Below are positions 33,754 to 43,079 of a DNA stretch of 53,116 bases, piece after piece. The DNA comes from UBA3871 sp041797745. Lineage in GTDB: Bacteria; Bacillota; Clostridia; Peptostreptococcales; Anaerovoracaceae. The translations under genes and the position numbers were made by a program. The notes below the pieces were generated by a model that did not search any database, had not been told where the DNA came from, and saw only the letters and a list, made by a program, of their open reading frames with translations. The stretch covers positions 1 through 53,116 of the forward strand of contig JBHBZU010000037.1 in assembly GCA_041797745.1 (NCBI GenBank), read 5' to 3'. Positions within the stretch are counted from its first letter, which is position 1, and each line of letters starts with the position of its first letter.

Positions 33754-36700
33754 TTAAATCAGAAAAGAGAGCTGATCCGTTTCCGGCAGACCTTTAAGCA
33801 TACCCTTGGCGCGAAGTACCTCGACACAAGATTTGTTAAGTCCTCCACGGAGCCTTATTTCTTCCACAGTTTCAAAGGGAGCTTCATCGTATGCGGAGAC
33901 TAAACTGTTAGCGGCATTTTCCCCCATTCCCTCCATTGCAAGAAAAGGAAGAAGTACCTTTGCTCTGCCATACTTTGCTTCGCCCTTTCTACCGTGATCC
34001 ATGGCGTTACCGAAGTCATTACCCTCATATGCACCGCCCTTTTCATCAATAACCCCCTCATAGTAAACCTTGAACTTTGTCGCATCCGATTTACCAAATA
34101 CCCACGGTTCAAACTCCAGACCTCTTGCCAACATTTCATAGGCTACCTCAAGAACTGTAACCTCATCCTTTTCTTTAGCTGTGGCATTGTTACCTTTAGC
34201 TTCAACCAGTTCCATCTGCTTTAATATTGCGTCTTTACCGCGAAGTATAACGTCAGCGTTAAAGTCGGTGCATTTTGTAGTAAAATAAACCGCATAGAAA
34301 GCCGCAGGATAATGTACCTTAAACCATGCCAGTCTAAAAGACATCATTACATAAGCTACTGCATGGGCTCTTGGGAACATATACTCGATTCGCTGGCAGG
34401 ATTCAATGTACCAGTCAGGTACATTGTTTTTTATCATCATGGTTTTCCATTCATCCCACTTTTCACACTTGCCCTTGGCAACCTTTCCTTTACGAACGTT
34501 TTCCATAATCTTAAAAGCGTCTCCGTTTGGAAGCCCCTTTAGTATCAGGTAGTTCATAATGTCGTCTCGGGTGGAAATTACTTCTTTCATGTTCGCCTGA
34601 CCGCTTACGATAAATTCCTGTGCATTTCCAAGCCATACTCCTGTACCGTGGGAAAAACCCGAAAGCCGCACAAGGTCGGCAAATTTATCAGGTTTTGTAT
34701 CATCCAGCATTTTACGCACGAAAGGTGTTCCAAATTCAGGAATAGCATAACTGCCATGAGTAAATTGATATTCCGAATCCTCAATCCCTAGGGATTCGAT
34801 ACCGTTAAAGAGCTTAAGTACCTCTTTGTCTGAAAGGTCCGTATCTTGAGGGTTGATACCTGTAAGCACTTGAAGCTGTCTAATCTGTGACGGCACATCA
34901 TGACCTAAAATATCCAGTTTTAAGAGGTTTTCATCAATCTTGTGGTAATCGAAGTGAGTGGTAACTATGTCCGTTGTGGTATCGTTAGCCGGGTGCTGAA
35001 CGGGACAAAATTCGTAAATTTCATGGTCATCAGGGCATATTACCATACCGCCCGGATGCTGACCTGTGGTACGTTTAACCCCGGTACAGCCTCTAGCCAA
35101 CCTGTCCGCTTCAAACTTATTAATAGGGATACCACGTTCTTCGTGATACTTCATAACGTAACCATAGGCGGTTTTATCAGCCACAGTACCTACCGTACCT
35201 GCCTTGAATACATTTTTTTGTCCGAAAATCTCTCCCACATATCTGTGAGCCACCGTCTGATATTCTCCTGCAAAATTAAGGTCGATATCAGGCTCCTTAT
35301 CACCCTCAAAGCCTAAAAAAGTTTCAAAAGGAATTGTAAACCCGTCACGTTTCATCATGGTGCTGCAATCAGGGCAGGCTCTTTCAGGCATATCGTTACC
35401 GCAATCATATTCCCCTGCACCATAGAGCTCATCGCCCCACTCCAATTTTTTACAGTTAGGGCATATGTAATGCACCGGTAAAGGATTTACTTCGGTAATG
35501 CCTGCCATAGTTGCTGCAAAAGAAGAACCTACGGAACCTCTGGAGCCTACCAGATACCCGTCCTCGTTAGATTTTTTTACCAGCATTTGCGCAGAAACAT
35601 ACATGACCGCATAGCCGTTATCACAAACAGAGTTTACTTCCTTATCTAGTCTTGTTTGAATAAATTCAGGAAGCGGGTCTCCATAAATTTCGTGAGCTGT
35701 ATCGTAGCAGGTTTTCTTAAGGATTTCCACCGCCCCCTCTATTTTAGGCGGAAACTTACCTTTAGGGACAGGAAGAATATCCTCATCTACCATGCCCGCA
35801 ATCTTTTGAGTATTTTCCACTACTACCCTCATAGCTTCCTCTTCTCCGAGGTAAGCAAACTCTTCCAGCATTTCATCAGTGGTACGCATGAAAAGTCCCT
35901 CTCCGTCCTCTGCATCCTTGTATCCCATACCTGCCATAAGAATATTTCTATAAATGGCGTCTTCAGGTTCGGCATAATGGGAGTCGGTAGTGGCAACTAC
36001 AGGTTTTCCTAGCTTATGAGCTAAAGCTACAATTTTTCGGTTTATCTCTCTTAACCCCTCCTGATCTTCTACCTTACGTGGAATATGTTCGCCCTTGGAG
36101 GTCACTGTGTCCTCTGTAAGAAAACGATTGTTTATAAGGGGTTGTATTTCCAAATAGTCATAAAATCTCGCTATTTCTGTAATTTCTTCCTCAGGTAAAC
36201 CCTTTAGGACTGCCCCATAAAGTTCACCTGCCGAGCAGGCTGAACCTACGATAATTCCCTCTCTGTTGGCAGCTAAAACACTGCGGGGAATACGGGGCTT
36301 TTTATAGAAATAGTTGATATGTGAATATGACACAAGTTTATAAATATTTTTAAGACCCTCCTGAGTTGCTGCCAAAAGAATAATATGATAGGAAGGTGGC
36401 TTCTTATAATCAATATTTCCCTCTTCATCCCTATATCCTTTATCCTCAATAAGATAACCCTCCATACCGAAAATTACCTTTATAGGTCTGCCTGCCTTGG
36501 CTTCCTTTGCTGCCTGACTTGCAGCGTCAGGAAAGGATTGCACTACTCCATGGTCTGTTATTGCCACTGCCGGCTGCCCCCAAAGAGCTGCTGTGTGAAC
36601 AAGATTCTTTACGTCATTTAGTCCGTCCATTGCACTCATGGTAGTATGGGCATGAAGTTCTACTCTCTTTACACTGCAAGTGTCCTTTCGACCTATAGGT

Positions 36701-37749
36701 CTTTGCCCTTTTTCTATTGAATCTATCATGACGGTAACAACATTTTCATAGGTATCAAACTGTGCTTCGCCGTGGACTCTGATAAAATCACCCTCGGATA
36801 TATGGTTCTCTATATCTTTCCATTTTTCAGGTATGCAGAAAAACTTTAAGCCCACGCTGGTTTTGGAGTCCGTTATTGCCATGCTTCCAAGATATTTACC
36901 GTTTTTAAGTTCGCGTCCGGATATTGCAAAAACAATCCCTTGAAGATTCACAGTACCAACTTCAGCATTTACTTCCCTAAGATCTGTATAATAAGAAGCT
37001 TCAGGAACGGGCTTACCCATAATAAGATTTCCCTCAACTCTCTGATACCTGTCACGTTTTGAAGCCTTATGCCAGCCCGAATTTCCCTGATTGCCATCGA
37101 AATTTTTCCCTCTGAAGCCCCCTTGATTTCCGCTGCCTTGGTCATATTCCGAAGTCTTTCCCCTGTTTGTATCTTTCATTGCCTCTTCCACAGCTTTAGC
37201 TGCTTCCTGAAGCTCCTTTTTTTCTTCGGCAGAGCGCGCCGAAGCTCGTTTAACTTCATAAGCTTCATCATGTCTGAAAACTATATTTTTAGTCAATCCG
37301 AAATCCCTCTTCAAAATACGTGAAAAGAGCTTGGATACTTCATCATTTAATTTTCTGACTACTACCCCGCCCATAGCGTCCAAATAGACGGTATCATCAA
37401 TAATTTCGCAGGAGTCTGTACGAATAGTACGCGTAATGCTGGAATATTCCCCGTTTATTTCATGAATGATATGCTCAATGGAAAGGCGGATTATATCCTC
37501 TTGGCGAAGAACAACGTCTTCATAAACAAATTCCACATCTACGCCTTTAAGCTCTTTAATTTGAGACATTATGATACCTTTTATACGTTGAGTATCAACA
37601 TAGGGGATGATGAAATTAAGTTTGAGTTTAAGCTTAAAAATCAGGCTCTTTGCGTTAAGTTCCGCTACTTCAACCTTACATTTAAGCCTATCCCTTTCAT
37701 AGTCTCCTACTAACTTCCAATCTATAGTTTGCTCAATAAAACCAAGCAT
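33754..37749 (-). CDS. polC: DNA polymerase III alpha subunit, PolC type, without the exonuclease insert
   Basis: 1331 residues; the familiar PolC is about 1430-1450. Order seen: N-terminal domain, glycine-rich linker (about 195-230), OB fold (about 265-345), PHP part 1 from 361 (VELHAHTTMS), PHP part 2 from about 455 (YHIILLAATQEGLKNIYKLVSYSH), the polymerase core with GSRGSVGSS, four zinc-binding cysteines (763-795) and catalytic PDIDLNF (Asp821, Asp823), then the Gram-positive fingers and C-terminal domain. The roughly 165-residue DnaQ-like exonuclease with its DxETTG motif, normally between the PHP parts, is absent; only about 22 residues join them. The frame is uninterrupted. It sits 10 bp after ispG with ribosome-binding site AGAGAGG. 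Confidence 0.96.
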   Translation of the reverse strand: MLGFIEQTIDWKLVGDYERDRLKCKVEVAELNAKSLIFKLKLKLNFIIPYVDTQRIKGIIMSQIKELKGVDVEFVYEDVVLRQEDIIRLSIEHIIHEINGEYSSITRTIRTDSCEIIDDTVYLDAMGGVVVRKLNDEVSKLFSRILKRDFGLTKNIVFRHDEAYEVKRASARSAEEKKELQEAAKAVEEAMKDTNRGKTSEYDQGSGNQGGFRGKNFDGNQGNSGWHKASKRDRYQRVEGNLIMGKPVPEASYYTDLREVNAEVGTVNLQGIVFAISGRELKNGKYLGSMAITDSKTSVGLKFFCIPEKWKDIENHISEGDFIRVHGEAQFDTYENVVTVMIDSIEKGQRPIGRKDTCSVKRVELHAHTTMSAMDGLNDVKNLVHTAALWGQPAVAITDHGVVQSFPDAASQAAKEAKAGRPIKVIFGMEGYLIEDKGYRDEEGNIDYKKPPSYHIILLAATQEGLKNIYKLVSYSHINYFYKKPRIPRSVLAANREGIIVGSACSAGELYGAVLKGLPEEEITEIARFYDYLEIQPLINNRFLTEDTVTSKGEHIPRKVEDQEGLREINRKIVALAHKLGKPVVATTDSHYAEPEDAIYRNILMAGMGYKDAEDGEGLFMRTTDEMLEEFAYLGEEEAMRVVVENTQKIAGMVDEDILPVPKGKFPPKIEGAVEILKKTCYDTAHEIYGDPLPEFIQTRLDKEVNSVCDNGYAVMYVSAQMLVKKSNEDGYLVGSRGSVGSSFAATMAGITEVNPLPVHYICPNCKKLEWGDELYGAGEYDCGNDMPERACPDCSTMMKRDGFTIPFETFLGFEGDKEPDIDLNFAGEYQTVAHRYVGEIFGQKNVFKAGTVGTVADKTAYGYVMKYHEERGIPINKFEADRLARGCTGVKRTTGQHPGGMVICPDDHEIYEFCPVQHPANDTTTDIVTTHFDYHKIDENLLKLDILGHDVPSQIRQLQVLTGINPQDTDLSDKEVLKLFNGIESLGIEDSEYQFTHGSYAIPEFGTPFVRKMLDDTKPDKFADLVRLSGFSHGTGVWLGNAQEFIVSGQANMKEVISTRDDIMNYLILKGLPNGDAFKIMENVRKGKVAKGKCEKWDEWKTMMIKNNVPDWYIESCQRIEYMFPRAHAVAYVMMSFRLAWFKVHYPAAFYAVYFTTKCTDFNADVILRGKDAILKQMELVEAKGNNATAKEKDEVTVLEVAYEMLARGLEFEPWVFGKSDATKFKVYYEGVIDEKGGAYEGNDFGNAMDHGRKGEAKYGRAKVLLPFLAMEGMGENAANSLVSAYDEAPFETVEEIRLRGGLNKSCVEVLRAKGMLKGLPETDQLSFLI

Positions 37750-37759
37750 ATTTACCTCT

Positions 37760-38845
37760 CTAATATTTTTCGATGTTTTCTTTTACCAGCTCCACCAACG
37801 CTGAAACTATCTGTTCTTCGGGAACTGAACAAAGAATTTCTCCTTTGGAAAAGATTATACCTTTTCCATCTCCTCCTGCTACACCGAAGTCCGCTTCCTT
37901 TGCTTCTCCCGGACCGTTAACTGCACAACCCATGACCGCCACTTTCAGACTGCGTTCTTTTTGAATCAAGGGGTTTTCAAAGGGTGCTAAAGCCCTTTCC
38001 ACCTTATCTGCAATGGATACCAAATCCACTCTGGTGCGTCCGCAAGTAGGGCATGATACAAAGTCAATACCTCCCCTGCGCAGTCCTAAAGTTTTTAGAA
38101 GTGTCTTGGCATATCTAACCTCTTCTATAGGGTCTGCCGTAAGAGAAATTCTCATAGTGTCCCCTACTCCCGCCAGCAACAAGGCTCCAAGACCCGCAGC
38201 CGACTTAATTTGACCCATTTTAAGTGTACCTGCCTCGGTTACACCGATGTGAAGAGGATGTTCAGACTCCGCTGACACCATCATACAAGCGTCATAATTC
38301 ATCTTTACATCCGAAGATTTCATAGATATGACGATATCGTGAAATCCCATATTTTCCAAAATAGCCACATTTCTTAAGGCGCTGTCTGCTAAACCTCTGG
38401 CAGTAACTCCACCGTCTCTTGCTACAATATCTTTTTCCAAAGAGCCGCTGTTAACCCCTACTCTTATAGGAATCTGTCTGGCTTTCGCAGCCTCCACCAC
38501 CTGTCGAACTCTTTCAATACTGCCGATATTGCCCGGATTTATGCGAACCTTGTCCGCTCCTGCCTCAATGGCAGCAAGTGCCAATCTATAGTCAAAGTGA
38601 ATGTCTGCAACCATAGGGATACTAATTCCCTCTTTTCTAAGCTGAATCTTTGTGCGACCGAAAGCCTCCGCCGCCTCCAAATCCGGTATAGCCAGACGAA
38701 TAATCTGACAACCCTCGCTATATAAAGTTCTAATCTGGGCTAAACAGCTCAAAGTGTCTCTAGTGTCCGTATTGCACATAGATTGAATGGACAAAGGTGC
38801 CCCTCCACCGATTTGAACATCACCGCAGAAAACTCTTAAAGTCAT
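37760..38845 (-). CDS. ispG: 4-hydroxy-3-methylbut-2-enyl diphosphate synthase
   Basis: 361 residues. Penultimate enzyme of the MEP isoprenoid route, converting MEcPP to HMBPP. The TIM-barrel begins with GGGAPLSIQSMCNTDT. The 4Fe-4S ligands are Cys265 and Cys268 (SCPTCGRT) and Cys307 (VMGCAVNGPGEA, with Glu314 as the likely fourth ligand). It has AGGAGATTTTGTTATT upstream. With dxr two genes upstream, the window carries two of the MEP enzymes. Confidence 0.96.
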   Translation of the reverse strand: MTLRVFCGDVQIGGGAPLSIQSMCNTDTRDTLSCLAQIRTLYSEGCQIIRLAIPDLEAAEAFGRTKIQLRKEGISIPMVADIHFDYRLALAAIEAGADKVRINPGNIGSIERVRQVVEAAKARQIPIRVGVNSGSLEKDIVARDGGVTARGLADSALRNVAILENMGFHDIVISMKSSDVKMNYDACMMVSAESEHPLHIGVTEAGTLKMGQIKSAAGLGALLLAGVGDTMRISLTADPIEEVRYAKTLLKTLGLRRGGIDFVSCPTCGRTRVDLVSIADKVERALAPFENPLIQKERSLKVAVMGCAVNGPGEAKEADFGVAGGDGKGIIFSKGEILCSVPEEQIVSALVELVKENIEKY

Positions 38846-38898
38846 AATAACAAAATCTCCTATTGTCTGTTTGAATATATGTTATTTAATAAATATCA

Positions 38899-38990
38899 GC
38901 GTATATATAACTTGATATACTGCCCATGGGTTCCTAACCCTCTTTACGCATATTTTCAATATTTGCGTATATATCGTTTTGTATATTACT
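38899..38990. repeat. Direct and inverted repeats in the ispG-rseP gap
   Basis: GCGTATATATAACTTGATAT (from 38899) is echoed by GCGTATATATCGTTTTGTAT (from 38965) at 66 bp. An imperfect inverted repeat ACGCATATT...AATATTTGCGT lies at 38946-38968. The second copy runs into the rseP stop codon. Function unknown. Confidence 0.45.
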
Positions 38991-40131
38991 GACCGAAAAG
39001 TTTTGTAACATCGTTAAAGGTTACATAAACCAAAAGCATGATTATAATCATAATCCCTGCAAAGTGGAACTTGCTCTCAAATTCGTCGGTAATAGCCTTT
39101 CCTGTGACAGCTCTGATCCAGACGAAAATAATGCGACCGCCATCTAAAGATGGGAAAGGTAAAAGATTTATGATAGCCAAATTCAAACTGATAAGCGCTG
39201 CTATATAAGCCACATAAATAAAGCCTTTACTTGCGGAAGACCCCACCGCATTTATCATGCCCACAGGCCCTGAAATTGCGTCTTTGGAAGTGGAGCCGTC
39301 AATGAAACCTGCCAGTACCCGATACATCATTCTTGTCAGTTCCCAAGTTCCCGATACCCCCACCTTTAATGAATAGAGGGGCTTATGCTGAACCAAAGGT
39401 CTGATTCCTATAATATGCCTGCCGTCCTCTTCGGTAGCAGGTACAATATTAACGGTGACAGCTTCTTCATTAGGTTTTACAAAGGTAACTTTAAGGCTGC
39501 CTGCCTCGGATTCTTCAGTGATATAGCCCACCATATCATTCCAACTTGTAACTTCATGTCCGTTGATGGCTGTAATTTTAGATCCTGCAACAATTCCGGC
39601 TTCAGCAGCAGGCGAACCCGAATCTACTTGACCGATGGTATTGTCCACCGTACCGCTGAAAAAGACAATACCTGCTAATATGATAATACATACTATAACA
39701 TTCATCATGGCTCCGGCTAACAGTATCAAGGTTTTCTGCCACCAGGATTTTTTAGCTAAATCCCGAGAATGATCTTCTTCTGTTGCCTCATAATCTTTTG
39801 AAGCCCTTTCTTGATTATCTGAAAAATTTGCTATTTCTTTTTCTAATTCATTTTTTTCATTTTTTTCAGCTTCTGTTTCCCCATCTTCACCCGAAAGCTC
39901 TTTTTCACTGACTTCACCGAAGAAAGCGCAGTAGCCTCCAAGTGGCAAGGCTCTAAGGGAATATTTGGTTTCTCCTTTTTTCTTCTGAAAAATAACGGGA
40001 CCCATACCCAATGAAAGTTCGTCCACTCTGGTATTGCAAAGCTTCGCCACCGTGAAATGTCCCACTTCATGTACAAACACCAAGAGCAGTAATATGGCAA
40101 GCGTATATAAAATACTTAAAATTATTTGCAT
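38986..40131 (-). CDS. rseP: Site-2 metalloprotease RseP family with an acidic insert
   Basis: 381 residues. Intramembrane zinc protease. The first membrane segment holds HEVGH (21-25); the second site is in LINLLPFPSLDGG (around 325). A PDZ domain (about 165-240; PAAEAGIVAGSKITAINGHE) lies between them, and other membrane helices are at about 134-156 and 355-372. Between the GGY motif (66-68) and the second helix is an unusual acidic, lysine-glutamate-rich stretch (about 74-125). It follows dxr by 4 bp. The substrate in Gram-positives is usually an anti-sigma factor; none is visible here. Confidence 0.95.
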   Translation of the reverse strand: MQIILSILYTLAILLLLVFVHEVGHFTVAKLCNTRVDELSLGMGPVIFQKKKGETKYSLRALPLGGYCAFFGEVSEKELSGEDGETEAEKNEKNELEKEIANFSDNQERASKDYEATEEDHSRDLAKKSWWQKTLILLAGAMMNVIVCIIILAGIVFFSGTVDNTIGQVDSGSPAAEAGIVAGSKITAINGHEVTSWNDMVGYITEESEAGSLKVTFVKPNEEAVTVNIVPATEEDGRHIIGIRPLVQHKPLYSLKVGVSGTWELTRMMYRVLAGFIDGSTSKDAISGPVGMINAVGSSASKGFIYVAYIAALISLNLAIINLLPFPSLDGGRIIFVWIRAVTGKAITDEFESKFHFAGIMIIIMLLVYVTFNDVTKLFGQ

Positions 40132-40135
40132 ATTT

Positions 40136-41314
40136 CTAGTTCTCTTTTCTATATTTTTCTATAAGCTGTTTAGTTTCTTCTCTGACCTGACGCTCTATTT
40201 CTAAAATATCTTCAAGCCCCATATTTTTTTGGAGTTTATGGAACTCTAAAATATCGCTGATTCCGTTCTGAATATCACAGAAACGAATCTTCTCCTCTAA
40301 AAACGCCGCTACCAGTTCTTCGTTAGCTGCATTTAAGGCTATCGGAGCAGAACCTCCGACTCTCAAAACATCATATGCATATTGGAGAGTGCGGAATGTG
40401 GTTGTGTCAGGTTTTTCAAAAGTAAGACCGTCTGTAAGGCTGAAAAAGTCCAAACTTTCAAAGTCATTTGAAATACGTTTAGGATATGAAAGTGCGTAGC
40501 TTATAGGGATACGCATATCCGGATTTCCAAGCTGTGCCATAATTGAGTGATCCTTAAACTGCACAGCAGAATGAATAATGCTCTGTGGATGGATAAGTAC
40601 CTGAATCTGCTTGGGTTCTACACCAAAGAGCCATTTAGCTTCAATCACCTCGAGACATTTGTTTACAAGGGTTGCTGAATCTATCGTTATCTTCTGTCCC
40701 ATATTCCATTTAGGGTGATTCAAAGCCTGTGCCTTAGTAACATTTTGAAGCTGTTCAAAGCTGTAACTGCGGAAAGGTCCACCTGAACAGGTTAATAAAA
40801 TGCGGTCTATGGGATTCTCTTCATTTCCCTGTAAGCACTGGAATATGGCAGAATGTTCGCTGTCTATTGGAAGCAACGCCCCTCCGCTATTCTCAACCAT
40901 AGACATAATCAACTCTCCGCCGACTACCAGAGTTTCTTTATTTGCAAAGGCCAAAGTTTTACCCGCTTTAATGGCATGATATGTGGGCACCAGCCCTCTC
41001 ATGCCCATTAGCGAATTAATCACCGTGTCCGCTTCAGACATTTCACAAGCTGCAACAAGCCCCTCCGCACCGTAAAGCACCTGAGTTCCGGAAATTCCTC
41101 TTGTCTTTAAAATCTTTTCCAGTGTCTCTGCACCCTCCTGATCGGCGGTAACTGCCAATAAGGGATGAAATTCTTCAATCTGATCTGCCAGTTCCATTAC
41201 TCTGCGGGCGCAGGAAAGAGCCGTAACGGAATAGTCCTCAGGTGAACGTCTTATGACGTCTAAACTTTGAGTCCCTATAGAGCCGGTTGAACCTAAAATA
41301 GAAATTTTTTTCAT
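40136..41314 (-). CDS. dxr: 1-deoxy-D-xylulose 5-phosphate reductoisomerase
   Basis: 392 residues. First committed step of the MEP pathway, NADPH-dependent. It begins with ILGSTGSIGTQSLDVI (NADPH loop) and has LANKETLVVGGE, the metal site PIDSEHSAIFQ, LTCSGGPFR, HPKWNMGQKITIDSATLVNK and the C-terminal helical domain. An AAAGGCAG site lies upstream. It belongs to the cdsA-dxr-rseP-ispG-polC run. Confidence 0.97.
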   Translation of the reverse strand: MKKISILGSTGSIGTQSLDVIRRSPEDYSVTALSCARRVMELADQIEEFHPLLAVTADQEGAETLEKILKTRGISGTQVLYGAEGLVAACEMSEADTVINSLMGMRGLVPTYHAIKAGKTLAFANKETLVVGGELIMSMVENSGGALLPIDSEHSAIFQCLQGNEENPIDRILLTCSGGPFRSYSFEQLQNVTKAQALNHPKWNMGQKITIDSATLVNKCLEVIEAKWLFGVEPKQIQVLIHPQSIIHSAVQFKDHSIMAQLGNPDMRIPISYALSYPKRISNDFESLDFFSLTDGLTFEKPDTTTFRTLQYAYDVLRVGGSAPIALNAANEELVAAFLEEKIRFCDIQNGISDILEFHKLQKNMGLEDILEIERQVREETKQLIEKYRKEN

Positions 41315-41456
41315 ACTATAAATCTGCCTTTCTCTAAATCACAATCTCCATACCAAACTGGAACCTATATACTGAAATCAAATTTACATATTAAAAGTAA
41401 ATTTTATGCTATATACAATCTTGACAATCTTGAAATAAAAAGCTGTATATGGAATA

Positions 41457-42242
41457 TTAAAGCATAACCAAAGTAATATAGTAATACACCAGCGGTGCGG
41501 TAAACAGCACGCTGTCAAATCTATCCATAATACCACCATGCCCCGGTATCAGATTTCCGTAATCCTTTATGCCCATCTTACGTTTGAAGATGGAAGCTGT
41601 AAGGTCTCCAAATTGAGATATCACGCCTCCTAGCACACCAATAATAAGGCAATGAATCAAGGCGGGCTTTGCAAAGAAATATCCAAAGACTCCGCAAAGA
41701 ATAACGCTACCCAAGGTACCGCCTATAGAACCCTCAATAGTCTTTTTAGGGCTGATTTTAGGGCAAAGCTTATGCTTACCGAAAGCATAGCCTGTAAAAT
41801 AAGCCATGATATCAGTACCAAAGGCTGTAAGGAAAATAAGCCATACCAGTATACCGTATTTGGCAAGCTGCTCAACCAATGTCACGTGAAAAGAGAAAAA
41901 TACAACATAGAAAACCGCCGTTACAGTTACCATGGAATCTTCAAGCTTTCTCTCATCAATCTTAAATAAATAGAGTAAACTTAATACCACGACTCCGAAG
42001 AACCAAAGCATATAAAGCTGAATATTGTCTTTAGCAAAAAGATTTATCAGATAAAGTCCTACGGCTGCCGCCACAGCTATGGGATAGCAGGCATTTATGT
42101 CCATGGCACGAAAGCCCTTAATAAATTCATAAGAACCCATAATTCCTATGACAAAGCAGGCCGCCATTAGCGGATATCCTCCAAGCACAACCAGTATAAG
42201 AAGCGGAAGCATTATACATCCCGAAATTATTCTTGTTTTCAT
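41457..42242 (-). CDS. cdsA: Phosphatidate cytidylyltransferase
   Basis: 261 residues with about eight membrane helices. It makes CDP-diacylglycerol for phospholipids. The C-terminal signature is present: FKRKMGIKDYGNLIPGHGG then MDRFDSVLF. The start overlaps the uppS stop by 4 bp (ATGA), which indicates translational coupling. Confidence 0.96.
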   Translation of the reverse strand: MKTRIISGCIMLPLLILVVLGGYPLMAACFVIGIMGSYEFIKGFRAMDINACYPIAVAAAVGLYLINLFAKDNIQLYMLWFFGVVVLSLLYLFKIDERKLEDSMVTVTAVFYVVFFSFHVTLVEQLAKYGILVWLIFLTAFGTDIMAYFTGYAFGKHKLCPKISPKKTIEGSIGGTLGSVILCGVFGYFFAKPALIHCLIIGVLGGVISQFGDLTASIFKRKMGIKDYGNLIPGHGGIMDRFDSVLFTAPLVYYYITLVML

Positions 42243-42967
42243 TTTTTACGTCCTCCAAATCTTCTGTCTCTCTTCTGAAATTCTTCGATACAACGTTCAT
42301 ATTCCTTTGGTGTGAAATCCGGCCAAAGCACATCAGTTACTACTATCTCACTGTAAGCTGACTGCCAAAGCAAGAAGTTTGAGAGTCTAAGCTCTCCGCT
42401 GGTGCGGATTATCAATTCAGGGTCGGGAACATCTGCATGTTCTTTTCCTGTCCAAAGATAGCGTGAAATCATTTCCTCATCCACATCTTCGGGCTGGAGT
42501 TTTCCGTCCTTTGCTAAAACAGCTATATCTTTAACAGCACGTCGTATATCATCTCTGCCCCCATAATTGAGTGCGATATTAAACTGAAGCCCTGTATTAT
42601 TTTCAGTGGTTTTTAAGGCTCTTTCAAGACTGGCAACAGAGTCTTTCGGTAACTGGCTGTAATCTCCCAGTACCTTTACCTTAACATTGTTGGCATTAAG
42701 CTCAGCCAGTTCTTTTTCAACATAAACTACGATGAGACCGAAGATACCGTTAACTTCCTCAATGGAACGTTTCCAGTTTTCTGTGGAAAAAGCATATACG
42801 GTAAGATGTCCAACTCCCAATGTGCTGGAGCTCTTTACTATCTCTTTCATAGCTTTCATGCCGGCGTTATGTCCTGCCAGTTTAGGTAATTTTTTCTTAG
42901 TTGCCCATCTGCCGTTGCCGTCCATAATAACGGCGATGTGCTGTGGTATTCTTTCCATATCTAACAT
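42239..42967 (-). CDS. uppS: Undecaprenyl diphosphate synthase (cis-prenyltransferase)
   Basis: 242 residues. It builds the C55 lipid carrier for the cell wall from farnesyl and isopentenyl diphosphates. The catalytic Asp is in AVIMDGNGRWA. Other landmarks are GHNAGMKAMKEIV, TVYAFSTENWKR, FNIALNYGGRDDI, DPELIIRTSGELRLSNFLLWQSAYSE (in fragments) and FGGR at the end. A short palindrome ATTGAC-N6-GTCAAT (42982-42999) lies just before the AAGGGAATTTGAA site. Confidence 0.97.
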   Translation of the reverse strand: MLDMERIPQHIAVIMDGNGRWATKKKLPKLAGHNAGMKAMKEIVKSSSTLGVGHLTVYAFSTENWKRSIEEVNGIFGLIVVYVEKELAELNANNVKVKVLGDYSQLPKDSVASLERALKTTENNTGLQFNIALNYGGRDDIRRAVKDIAVLAKDGKLQPEDVDEEMISRYLWTGKEHADVPDPELIIRTSGELRLSNFLLWQSAYSEIVVTDVLWPDFTPKEYERCIEEFQKRDRRFGGRKK

Positions 42968-43029
42968 TTCAAATTCCCTTTATTGACAAAAAAGTCAATT
43001 TTGCTCTTAATTGTAAGCTTTATATATTT

Positions 43030-43069
43030 CCAAAAAACTAAAATCGAGGGGGCCTTTTCAGGCTCCCTC
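43030..43069 (-). terminator. Terminator after frr
   Basis: GAGGGAGCC and GGCCCCCTC (43046-43069, one mismatch) form a GC-rich stem followed by TTTTAGTTTTTT on the minus strand. uppS and the following genes would need read-through or their own promoter; none is clear in the 112-bp gap. Confidence 0.8.
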
Positions 43070-43079
43070 TTGGATATCA

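Noticed and set aside
36380..36470. Frameshift or deletion artefact in polC at the missing exonuclease
   Set aside because: The frame is open throughout, flanking PHP halves align in full, and about 500 bp would have to be lost exactly in frame.
42982..42999. Palindrome ATTGAC-N6-GTCAAT as a terminator before uppS
   Set aside because: No T-run follows and the stem is only 6 bp of AT-rich sequence; it may be chance.
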